Origin: Pseudomonas sediminis
GTDB lineage: Bacteria > Pseudomonadota > Gammaproteobacteria > Pseudomonadales > Pseudomonadaceae
DNA: 64,000 nucleotides
Direction of reading: 5' to 3'
NCBI RefSeq assembly: GCF_002741105.1
Contig: NZ_NIQU01000008.1
Location: forward strand, 124,001-188,000
The notes under the pieces are model-generated. The model saw only the letters and a list, made by a program, of their open reading frames with translations. It searched no databases and was not told where the DNA came from. The position numbers and the translations under genes were made by a program. This document shows, in pieces, positions 48,120 through 56,198 of this stretch. The number at the start of each line of letters is the position of its first letter. The stretch's first letter is position 1.

Positions 48120-50171
48120 TTACCACTGAAACTGGACGCCGGCATACAGCGCGCGTCCGGTGCCCGGGTTGTACAGTTCCGAGGCCTCGGTTGCGCTGCC
48201 GGCGATGGCGACGTTGGCGATATAGCGGGTATCGGCCAGGTTGCGCCCCTCCAGGTAGCCCGACCAACCACCGCCGGCCTCGTAGCCGAGCTTGAAGTTG
48301 ATCAGCGTGTAGCGGTCGGTGGTCATCTGGTTGGCGTTGTCGGCGTAGTAGCCGTCCGGCACCCACTCGATGTTCGGTCCGGCGTAGACGCCGCTCGGAT
48401 GCTTGTAGAGCAGCTCGGCACGCACGTGATGCTTCGGCACACCGGGCAGCTCGTTGTTGCCGTAACGCTCGTCGTTATCGAAGAAGAAGTCGCTGTAGGT
48501 ATAGGCCGTGTTGAACCACAGGCTGTCGCCCTGGCTCAGGGACGACCTGAGCAGGGCCAGGCCAAAGCCAAGCTCGAGGCCCTGATGCACGGTGCTGTCG
48601 GCGTTCACCACGCTGCACGGGCTCCAGGGCGCCGTAGTCAGGCATTGCAGTTCGTTGTCGATCTCGGCGCGGTAGAGAGCGATATCCCAGTTGAAATCCT
48701 CGCGCTGGCCACGGCTGCCGACCTCGTAGGTGGTAGCGGTCTGCGCCTGGACCGAGGTGCTGGCTGGCGAGGCGAAGCTGTTGGCGTCATAGGTCGGCAC
48801 CTCTGCACTTCGCGAGACATTGGCGAACACCTGCCAACTGGCATCGACATCCCACAGCACACCAATCTTGGGGCTGAAGTGGTCGTAGCTGCGGCGGCCG
48901 GACTGGTCGCCATCGCTCAGGAAGCGGTCGCGACGATCACGCACCGAATGCTGAAACTGCGCGCCGGCGATCAACGCCAGATCCGAGCGGATGAAGAAGG
49001 AGTTCTCCACATAGGCCGAAGCGTTCTTCGACTTGTCGATGTTGGAGGATGCCAGGTCGCCCTTCACCGCATTGCCCAGATTGAGGTACTGCTTGTTGTC
49101 GATCTTGCCGTTGTGCAGGTTCACACCGGCGATCAGCCGGTTGCGGTAGTCACCGATCATGCCTTCGTCGGTCACGCGCATGAAGCCGCCGTAGTCATAG
49201 ACGTTGTAGTCCAGCCATTGGTAGATCGGGTGCATCACGTGGCGCTGCACGCCGAACACGCCCACATCGAGGAGGGTATCGTCGAAACGAAAGGTGGTCT
49301 TGTTGGCGACTCGCACCGCGTCGATGTTGCGCTGCTGGTCGAGGCGCTCGAACTCGGCACTGGCGCGGCGCGGCGACTTCAAGGCCGCAGCCTTGTCCAC
49401 CTCACCCGGTAGGCGCTGCTTGATCTCGCTGGCACTGAGGTAGAAGCGCGTTTCGACGTCATCCGAAAACCGGTAGCCGACATTGCCGCTCATACGGTTC
49501 TGGCGCCCGTCGCTATGGTCGCGATAACCATCGAAGCGCTGCACCGAGCCGGTCACGAAATAGTCGAACGGCCCGCTGACACCACCGGTGCTGGCCTGGG
49601 ACTTGCGATAGCCGAAGCTGCCAGCATCGATACGTGCGGCGAATGGCGAGGCATCGTGGCCGGTTGGCGTGACAAAATTGATCGCTCCACCCAGAGCGTT
49701 GGCCCCATAGCGCAGAGCATTGGCGCCCTTGTACACCTCGACGTGGCGATAGGCTGTAGGGTCAATCTCGAACAGGTCGACCAAGCCATCGGAGGTGTTG
49801 ATCGGAATCCCGTCCATGTACACGTTGATGCCGCGATTGCCATAGTTGCGCGACAGGCCGGAGCCGCGAATCGACACGCGGGCGTCATCGCCAAAACGTG
49901 GTTGAGCGAACACCCCCGGCACCCAGCCGAGCACATCCTTGATCGTCTGCGCCGGCCCGTTCTTGAACGCAGCATCCTCGACCACCGCAACCGAGCCGGG
50001 CGTACGCTGGATAGCGTGCCTGGCTTGCTCCGTATTGTCGGCCGTCAGCGCGCGCCCTTCGGTTGCGTAGGTGGTGGTGTCCGGCAGCACGACACCCTCG
50101 GACTCCCCATTGGCCCAGGCCAGATTGCAGGCACCGACGAGCAGTACCAGCGCAGTATTTGTTGTTTTCAT
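48120..50171 (-). CDS. TonB-dependent outer-membrane receptor (TBDR 2)
   Basis: 683 residues: signal peptide (ALVLLVGACNLAWA, cut near 21), plug domain (about 50-165; SVAVVEDAAFKNGPAQTIKD, SIRGSGLSRNYGNRGINVYM, NALGGAINFVTPTG) and barrel to the terminal VQFQW. FecA-like in plan. It is clearly paralogous to the receptor at 56186-58231. The ligand is unknown; the context of PCu(A)C and DUF2946 genes suggests copper or a copper chelate rather than iron. A DUF2946 gene ends 68 bases upstream. GGAAG lies nine bases before the ATG. Confidence 0.87.
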   Translation of the reverse strand: MKTTNTALVLLVGACNLAWANGESEGVVLPDTTTYATEGRALTADNTEQARHAIQRTPGSVAVVEDAAFKNGPAQTIKDVLGWVPGVFAQPRFGDDARVSIRGSGLSRNYGNRGINVYMDGIPINTSDGLVDLFEIDPTAYRHVEVYKGANALRYGANALGGAINFVTPTGHDASPFAARIDAGSFGYRKSQASTGGVSGPFDYFVTGSVQRFDGYRDHSDGRQNRMSGNVGYRFSDDVETRFYLSASEIKQRLPGEVDKAAALKSPRRASAEFERLDQQRNIDAVRVANKTTFRFDDTLLDVGVFGVQRHVMHPIYQWLDYNVYDYGGFMRVTDEGMIGDYRNRLIAGVNLHNGKIDNKQYLNLGNAVKGDLASSNIDKSKNASAYVENSFFIRSDLALIAGAQFQHSVRDRRDRFLSDGDQSGRRSYDHFSPKIGVLWDVDASWQVFANVSRSAEVPTYDANSFASPASTSVQAQTATTYEVGSRGQREDFNWDIALYRAEIDNELQCLTTAPWSPCSVVNADSTVHQGLELGFGLALLRSSLSQGDSLWFNTAYTYSDFFFDNDERYGNNELPGVPKHHVRAELLYKHPSGVYAGPNIEWVPDGYYADNANQMTTDRYTLINFKLGYEAGGGWSGYLEGRNLADTRYIANVAIAGSATEASELYNPGTGRALYAGVQFQW

Positions 50172-50239
50172 CAGAAGCGACTTCCACGTAATGGACTACG
50201 TATGCATGCCACGCAGCGCCAAGGCGCGGGCCGGCATGA

Positions 50240-50686
50240 TCAAGCGATTGGAACGCTGGCGAGGAAGTCGTGGGGAGAGGCGCGAGGATTGAGCGCCGAA
50301 CGCACTTGACGCGGCGGCGCTTGCGCCCGGTTGCCGAATGCGCTGGATGGCATCGCAACGGCCGGCAGATACTCCTGCCCCCAGGCGAAGGTATTCAGTG
50401 GCGCGGCGAGTGAGCCCGACGAACACAGTGGGCAACCCAGCTGCATGAACATCGTCTGCGTCGGGCTCTTGTCGCTTGTGGTGCCAACTGATGTATCAGC
50501 GTCGGCACTGCAAAAAATGCTGTCGAGCCCACTCAGGCTCAGGCCACTCATCTGGCCATGGTGCAGGCCGCAGGCGAACAGCCCCAACAGGATGCTCAGC
50601 AGCAGCATCCTGTTGGCAAAGGCCGGTACGAACGCCGCTACCCCAAGACGGGCAGCCAGTGTTCGCTCACCTGCGGTGGCGATCAT
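50240..50686 (-). CDS. DUF2946 protein 3, CruR-like leader of TBDR 2
   Basis: 148 residues. Hydrophobic helix (about 26-40), ACGLHHGQMSGLSLSGLD (Cys39, His42, His43, Met46), Cys59 and a CXXC motif CPLC (85-88). It ends ALNPRASPHDFLASVPIA, so NPRASP lies at 133-138, ten residues before the stop. It therefore combines CXXC with the HGQM site and the R-A-S-P motif. Its ATG overlaps the stop of the PCu(A)C gene (ATGA), so translation is coupled to it. It lies 68 bases before TBDR 2 and probably controls it. Confidence 0.75.
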   Translation of the reverse strand: MIATAGERTLAARLGVAAFVPAFANRMLLLSILLGLFACGLHHGQMSGLSLSGLDSIFCSADADTSVGTTSDKSPTQTMFMQLGCPLCSSGSLAAPLNTFAWGQEYLPAVAMPSSAFGNRAQAPPRQVRSALNPRASPHDFLASVPIA

Positions 50687-51174
50687 CAGTGCTTGTGTTC
50701 GCCGTGATCGGCACCATGGTCATGACCTGCCGGAGCGTCCTTCTGCACTGCGACTTCGACCTCGACCTTGCCGGCCTTTTCGAAAGTCAGGGTCAGCGGG
50801 AAGCGCTCACCGTCCTTGGCCTGCTGCTTCAGGTTGAACAGCATGACGTGATAGCCCATGGGCTCGAACTTCACCTCGCCACCGGCGGGGATGGCCACGT
50901 CCTGCACCTGCTGCATTTTCATCACGCCATCGGCATGCACGTGCTCGTGCAGTTCAGCCTTGCCGGCCACCGGGGTGCTGGCGCTGAGCAGACGATCCGC
51001 TTCGCTGCCCTTGTTGTGGACGACGAAGTAGGCCGCGGCAGTCGGTGCCACCGGCGGCATCTCGCGCGACCACGGGTGGTCGATATGCAGTTGGCCTGCC
51101 TCGTACTCGTGGGCCTGCACCAACAGCGTCGGCAGCAGCAGGGTCAGGCCGAGCAGGGTTTTCTTCAGGGTCAT
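50686..51174 (-). CDS. PCu(A)C periplasmic copper chaperone
   Basis: 162 residues: signal peptide (TLLGLTLLLPTLLVQAH, cut near 21), then the cupredoxin-like domain. The copper site H-x10-M-x21-H-x-M is complete: His76, Met87, His109, Met111. The C-terminal tail HDHGADHGEHKH adds histidines that could bind Cu(II). Such proteins carry Cu(I) in the periplasm, for example to cytochrome oxidase. AAGGAGG lies eight bases before the ATG. It is 32 bases downstream of TBDR 3 and overlaps DUF2946-3. Confidence 0.92.
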   Translation of the reverse strand: MTLKKTLLGLTLLLPTLLVQAHEYEAGQLHIDHPWSREMPPVAPTAAAYFVVHNKGSEADRLLSASTPVAGKAELHEHVHADGVMKMQQVQDVAIPAGGEVKFEPMGYHVMLFNLKQQAKDGERFPLTLTFEKAGKVEVEVAVQKDAPAGHDHGADHGEHKH

Positions 51175-51206
51175 GGGTGTTGCCTCCTTGTGGGAAAACG
51201 AAAACA

Positions 51207-53237
51207 TCAGAAATCCAGGGTCAATCCGGCATACAGGGCGCGGCCGTCACCGGGCGCATGCAGCGAATCCTGAGCACCGTCCGGGTCGTACCACACGTAC
51301 TCGTAATAGCGGTTGGTGACGTTCTTCATCTGCACGTCCACGCTCACCGTTTCGCTGACACGATACTCCGCGCCAAGATTGAGCAAGGTGTAACCGCCAT
51401 ATTGGCCGGTGCTGTTGGTACGCTCCAGATAGTAGTCGCTCTGGCCATTGACCCAGGCGCTGAGCTTGAGCTTGTCGGTGGCCTGGTAGTCAGCCCCCAG
51501 GGCGTAGAGATGATGCGGTACGTGGTCCATCTCCTTGCCCTTGCTGGCCGGCAGGTTGGGGCTCGCCGTGAGTATCTCGGAGAACTGCCGCGAGTAGGAC
51601 AGCCAGATACGCGCCTGATCGTCCGGATACAGGTTGAGTTGCACATCGTGGCCACGGCGCAGGGTTTCACCGACGTTCTCCGAATCGCCTACAGCATCAT
51701 TGAGCTTGCGCTGCACTTCGTCGGTGGCGTGCTGCTCCCAGTACGCCACGCGGCCATCGAGCCAGACCACCGGGTTGAACTTGATACCGGTCTCCCAGCC
51801 TTCGTTTATCGAAGGCTTGAGGTCATCGGCCTGACCAGCCAGCTTGTAGGCGCCGGAGCCGACACCGACCTGGAAGGTGCGCCCCCAGTTGGCGTAGAAA
51901 CTGGCTTCCTTCCAGGGGGAATAGACCACGCTGAATTTCGGCTGGCGAATGTTGCCGTAGTCGTTGGCACGGGCCCGCTCGCCAGTCAGTTCGTTGCGAT
52001 AGCCCCCCTCGATCTGATCGACGCGGTAGGCAGGAATAAACTTGAGGCTCTCCCAAGGCTGAATAACGGCCTGCACATAGACTCCCTTGGTGGTGAGGTC
52101 GAAGGCCTGGTCGCGGATCTTCGCCGTACGCACCTGCTCAGTGGTGCGATAGCGCTCGCTGACCACCTCCTGACGCTGGATATCCGCCCCGCCTTCCAGG
52201 GCGAAGTCATATAGGCCTCGCACATCCGGCCGCCAGGTCAGGCTGCTGATGGCGCCATACTGGTCTTCGTTGTTGAAGCGCTCCTGCTGAGACGAGGTGA
52301 TCCAGTATTTGGTCCAGCGGCGATCCTCAAAGCGGTTGTAGTAGACCTTGCTCGACCAGGCCAGATCCTCGGCGACATCAGTGTCCAGATGCAGGCTGAG
52401 CTGGTCCATGCTGCGCTCGCCTTCATCGAAGGCATTATTGGCGTAGGACTGGCGCGGATCGTCACGGGCATCGTCACGGGTCAGGTAGCCGGCCTCCTTG
52501 GCATCGGCCTCGTAATGCCGGGCAATCAGCCCGGCACGCCAGCCGGCATCGGCGGTGTAGAACCACTTGCCGGCGAAGCTCTGCCGTTCGGCGTCGGCGT
52601 GATCGCGATAGCCGCCGCTCTTTTGGTAAGCGACGAAGTAGTTCTGCGACCAGTTGCTCGTCTCGATGCCTTTGACCAGTTGCAGCTCCTGGGTATCGAA
52701 GCTGCCGCTGCGCATGCGCAGCTTGCCCTCGTTGCCGCCGATGCGGGTATTGATGCTGGCGTTGCCGGCGATGTTATGCAGGCCATAACGTGGATCGTTG
52801 GTGCCGCGCACCACTTCGATGTCTTCGATATCCAGCGGGAAGACCATGTCGATAAATGGCATGTTGCCGTCATTGGTGTTGCTCGGAATGCCGTCGATCA
52901 ACAGCTTCACGGCATTCACCTCGCCTTCGCCGTTGAAGCCGCGGAACGACAGCTTGCCGGAGGTGGTGCCCTGGTTGAACTGAGTGAGCATCACGCCCGG
53001 CACACGGCTGAACAGCTCCCAGCTGTATTGCACGGGTTGTTTTTCCAGCACGTCGCTGCCGACGTAATCCACCGAACTGAGGATGTTGTGGCTGGAAAGC
53101 GGCCCTTTTTCTTCGCCGGTAACGGTCACGGTGCCCAATGCTAGTGTGCTGTCGGCCAGGGCTGGCATTGCCTGCAGAGCAAGCGCCCATAAAACGAACT
53201 GAGCAGTGCCGGCCAGCGGCTTGAAAGTGAATCGCAT
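51207..53237 (-). CDS. TonB-dependent outer-membrane receptor (TBDR 3)
   Basis: 676 residues: signal peptide (FVLWALALQAMPALA, cut near 28), plug (about 45-160; ELFSRVPGVMLTQFNQGTTS, DIEDIEVVRGTNDPRYGLHN) and barrel ending in LTLDF. It belongs to the large iron/metal complex receptor class, but the ligand is unknown. It is less like the other three receptors. Start at 53237 (MRFTFK, GGAA at nine bases); the long open frame up to 53582 overlaps the PepSY gene and has no signal peptide at its start. It lies 98 bases downstream of PepSY A and upstream of the PCu(A)C gene. It is the only receptor here not headed by a DUF2946 gene. Confidence 0.87.
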   Translation of the reverse strand: MRFTFKPLAGTAQFVLWALALQAMPALADSTLALGTVTVTGEEKGPLSSHNILSSVDYVGSDVLEKQPVQYSWELFSRVPGVMLTQFNQGTTSGKLSFRGFNGEGEVNAVKLLIDGIPSNTNDGNMPFIDMVFPLDIEDIEVVRGTNDPRYGLHNIAGNASINTRIGGNEGKLRMRSGSFDTQELQLVKGIETSNWSQNYFVAYQKSGGYRDHADAERQSFAGKWFYTADAGWRAGLIARHYEADAKEAGYLTRDDARDDPRQSYANNAFDEGERSMDQLSLHLDTDVAEDLAWSSKVYYNRFEDRRWTKYWITSSQQERFNNEDQYGAISSLTWRPDVRGLYDFALEGGADIQRQEVVSERYRTTEQVRTAKIRDQAFDLTTKGVYVQAVIQPWESLKFIPAYRVDQIEGGYRNELTGERARANDYGNIRQPKFSVVYSPWKEASFYANWGRTFQVGVGSGAYKLAGQADDLKPSINEGWETGIKFNPVVWLDGRVAYWEQHATDEVQRKLNDAVGDSENVGETLRRGHDVQLNLYPDDQARIWLSYSRQFSEILTASPNLPASKGKEMDHVPHHLYALGADYQATDKLKLSAWVNGQSDYYLERTNSTGQYGGYTLLNLGAEYRVSETVSVDVQMKNVTNRYYEYVWYDPDGAQDSLHAPGDGRALYAGLTLDF

Positions 53238-53335
53238 GTAACTGATTTCCAACGTGTCGCTCGGCATGACGAAGATGCAGCGCCGAGCCGAATGAGTTCT
53301 GGCCTGGCGGAGTAAAACCGCCAGGCATCCATAGG

Positions 53336-54706
53336 TCAGGCAGACGGGGTACTGGGCGCGAATTGCCGCCGCAACAGGCCAACCAGCGCGTCCAGCCCCC
53401 AGACCAGCAGTAGCGAAGCGCCGACCAGCGGGAAGATCACGCCGAGCACGATCATCACGCCGATGGCGGTCTTCCAGCGCGGCAGGTCGTGACGCAGCGG
53501 GGGTACTCCGAAGCGCCCGGCCGGGCGGCGTTTCCACCACAGCACCAGGCCACTGACGGAGCTGAAGATGATCAGCAGGCACACCGCCGCCATCAGCAAC
53601 TGGTTGGCCAGGCCGAACAACTTGCCTTCGTGCAGCATCACTCCGGTTTCCACGGTTTTCGCCACCGGGCCGTAGTCCTTCCAGCGCACGTCGGCGAGCA
53701 CCGCGCCGCTGTATTGGTCGAAGTGCAGCGTGGCGTCGTTACGCGGGTCGTCAGCGAACAACGCGACGGTGTAAACGCCCTGCTCGCCTTTCGGCAGGCT
53801 GATGCTGTAGCCGGGCTGGACACCGCGCTCGGCGGCGCTGTCGACCACATGCTGCAGCAGGCTGGCGGAGGCAGCTGCGGGCTCATGCCCGGCATGGCCT
53901 TGATGCGCGGCATGCGGGTCGGAAGCCGGCAACGGCGTGACTTCCACCGCCCAGGCCACGGTTTGCTGACTGCTGCTGTTGAGGCTACCGGTCAGTTGCC
54001 CGGATTTGGGCACGTCATCCCACATCGCGGCGGGAAAGTGATTCCAGGCACCGGCGAACTGCGCACCCCAGTAGCCCGTCCAGGTCATGCCGGTAAGCAG
54101 CATGAACAGCAGCAATGCGCTGCCCCAGAAACCGGTCACCGCATGCAGGTCGCGCCACCACAGGCGCCCACGCGCGCTCAGGCGTGGCCACAGCACACCC
54201 GCCCCGCCGCTGCCGCGCGGCCACCACAGGTACAGGCCGGACACCACCAGCACGATGCCCCAGCCCGCGGCCAGTTCGATCAGCCGGTCACCAACGGTGC
54301 CGATCAGCAGATCACCGTGCAGCTTGCGTACTACCGCCTGCAGATTCCACAAGGCGTCCTGGGTGCCGAGCAGGCTGCCGCTGTAAGGATCGACGAACAG
54401 GTTCAGCTCCTGGCCGTCCTGATTGATCACGAACTGCGCGCTGCGATCCTGCGCAGCGGGCGGCAGGTATTTACTGACCACTGCCTGCGGATAGACCTCG
54501 CGGACAATGGCCAGTTGTTGATCGGCACTCAGGCGCTGCTCGGCGACCGGCACCTGCATCAGGTCGGCGTACATCCAGGTGTCGAGCTGCGGTTTGAACA
54601 GGTAGATAATCCCGGTGACCGACAGCAGGATCATGAACGGGATGACGAACAGCCCGGCATAGAAGTGCCAGCGCCAAGCCAGGTTGTAGAACGAAACTTT
54701 ATTCAT
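53336..54706 (-). CDS. PepSY-associated TM-helix protein A (putative metal reductase)
   Basis: 456 residues. Hydrophobic segments at about 18-36, 143-162, 190-215, 370-392 and 420-450. The pattern fits the PepSY_TM family, whose members include siderophore/metal reductases of the inner membrane. A conserved His is in RWHFYAGLFVIPFMILLSVTG, HGDLLIG and LHAVTGFWG. A histidine-rich insert (DPHAAHQGHAGHEP, about 263-276) lies in a periplasmic loop and could bind copper. Start 54706 has GGAG at seven bases. It follows PepSY B by 43 bases in the same operon. Confidence 0.83.
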   Translation of the reverse strand: MNKVSFYNLAWRWHFYAGLFVIPFMILLSVTGIIYLFKPQLDTWMYADLMQVPVAEQRLSADQQLAIVREVYPQAVVSKYLPPAAQDRSAQFVINQDGQELNLFVDPYSGSLLGTQDALWNLQAVVRKLHGDLLIGTVGDRLIELAAGWGIVLVVSGLYLWWPRGSGGAGVLWPRLSARGRLWWRDLHAVTGFWGSALLLFMLLTGMTWTGYWGAQFAGAWNHFPAAMWDDVPKSGQLTGSLNSSSQQTVAWAVEVTPLPASDPHAAHQGHAGHEPAAASASLLQHVVDSAAERGVQPGYSISLPKGEQGVYTVALFADDPRNDATLHFDQYSGAVLADVRWKDYGPVAKTVETGVMLHEGKLFGLANQLLMAAVCLLIIFSSVSGLVLWWKRRPAGRFGVPPLRHDLPRWKTAIGVMIVLGVIFPLVGASLLLVWGLDALVGLLRRQFAPSTPSA

Positions 54707-54749
54707 ATTCGGCTCCAGGCACAGCCACACAGGCCGTAGTAGAGAGATT

Positions 54750-56198
54750 TCATCGGTGCTGTCCTCGACGTAGCAGGCTCAGGCCCACCAGCGCCAACAG
54801 CACATGCGCTAATGCGACGATGCCCAGCAGCAGGTGCTTGTAGCCATTGCCCAGGCCTGCGAGAAATTCCCACTTGTGCAGGTAGGCAAAGGTCCAGCCT
54901 TCCGTGCGGTCAGCATCCTGCACGCGGCTGGCCAGGGCACCGTCCAGCGGGTCGATAAACAGCGCGGTGTTGTGCGCATCGGCATAGCTGGCCTTGAACA
55001 CAGGCAAGCGCTTGAAGACGAAGCCGTATTCGTGGTCAAAGCTGTGCTGCAGCGTGAGCGTCTGCGCCTCACCCAACCCCAGAGACTTGGCGTAATGATC
55101 GAGACGCTGCTGGGCATAACGACGTGGCGTGTCATTGCCCAGTTCACGGCCCTGAACATCCAGGTAATGCAGACTTGGCATGCTGGCGAACTGCTGCCCC
55201 TGGGCGCGCCAGATCGGCTTGCCGTCGAGTTCAAGCAGGCTGAGCATGTACAGCTCTTCACCGGCCAGCAGCCAGTCGGCCGCCGGTGCCGTATCCAACT
55301 CGGCCACGTTAAAGCTCGGCACAAAGGGCGCTGGCCAGGGCTGCGCGCCTTGCTTGTGCAACAGGTGCCAGGCACCGCTGCTGGCAAAGCTCAACGTCGC
55401 TAAAGCGAGCCCCAGCCCCCACCAGCCATGCAGCCGCCGGTTGAAGGTACGGGCACGCCGACGGGCGATAAACAGCGCCACACCAAACAGCGTCGCCGAG
55501 ACAATCGAGGCCAGCAGTACCAGCATCAGCACCGGGCGCAACGGGCCCGCCGCATCCAGCCAGCGAAAGCTGTGCATCGTCTGGAAGAACGCGCTGAACC
55601 AAGCCTTGCGCTGATCCACCAGGGTGCCGAGGCGGTCATGGAACAGGTCGACATACAGGCGTAACTGGTCATCACGCTGGGTGTCGACCCGCGCCACCGG
55701 CAGCAGGCGGTTGATAAAGGCGTATTCACTGGTAAAGCGCTCGATGCTGCCGGCATAGGCCAGCGGCTCGTCGCGGCCCAGGTAGTGCCGCGCCAGGCTT
55801 TCGGCATGAGCGCCGGCCAGCTCGACTTCCAGACCACTGCGTGCATGCCAGTAACGCGGCTGTAGCTCGCCAGCCAGACGCACCTGGTAATACGGCTCAC
55901 CGGCCAGCACCAACAGACGCAAGCCCTGCACCTGGGCAACTCCCGCCGCGCCGAGCACCTGCGCGGGACTGCTCAGGTTATCCAGCGGCAACACCTGCTG
56001 CGGTGTGGCCATGGTTTGCGGACGCGGCTGCAGGTAGCCCATCAGCGGGTGCAGCATGCCGCTGCCCGCCCAGCTGAAGATGCCCAGGCAGGCCAGCAGC
56101 GCCAGGCGCTTGTGCCACGGCATCAACCGCAGCAGGCGCTGGCGCCAGGTCAGGCGCGGCAGCTGTTGTGCTTGCAGGGCCGCCGTCAAAGCCTCCAC
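54750..56198 (-). CDS. PepSY-domain membrane protein B
   Basis: 482 residues. Hydrophobic helices at about 30-50, 220-245, 258-278 and 450-475, with large periplasmic parts between. LYVDLFHDRLGTLVDQRKAW and DHYAKSLGL are PepSY-like segments, and FHSFRW-type His residues (TMHSFRWLD) fit heme or metal contacts. The start is GTG at 56198, overlapping the end of TBDR 4 by 13 bases, so translation is coupled; a TTG three codons later is an alternative. A partner of PepSY A, probably in reduction of the metal brought in by TBDR 4 (inference). Confidence 0.75.
   Translation of the reverse strand: MEALTAALQAQQLPRLTWRQRLLRLMPWHKRLALLACLGIFSWAGSGMLHPLMGYLQPRPQTMATPQQVLPLDNLSSPAQVLGAAGVAQVQGLRLLVLAGEPYYQVRLAGELQPRYWHARSGLEVELAGAHAESLARHYLGRDEPLAYAGSIERFTSEYAFINRLLPVARVDTQRDDQLRLYVDLFHDRLGTLVDQRKAWFSAFFQTMHSFRWLDAAGPLRPVLMLVLLASIVSATLFGVALFIARRRARTFNRRLHGWWGLGLALATLSFASSGAWHLLHKQGAQPWPAPFVPSFNVAELDTAPAADWLLAGEELYMLSLLELDGKPIWRAQGQQFASMPSLHYLDVQGRELGNDTPRRYAQQRLDHYAKSLGLGEAQTLTLQHSFDHEYGFVFKRLPVFKASYADAHNTALFIDPLDGALASRVQDADRTEGWTFAYLHKWEFLAGLGNGYKHLLLGIVALAHVLLALVGLSLLRRGQHR

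Noticed and set aside
47937-49412. 491-codon plus-strand open frame across TBDR 2
   Set aside because: Antisense shadow with no domain; TBDR 2 is clearly real.
53238-53582. N-terminal extension of TBDR 3
   Set aside because: It overlaps the PepSY A coding end, is basic and low in structure, and the signal peptide begins at 53237.
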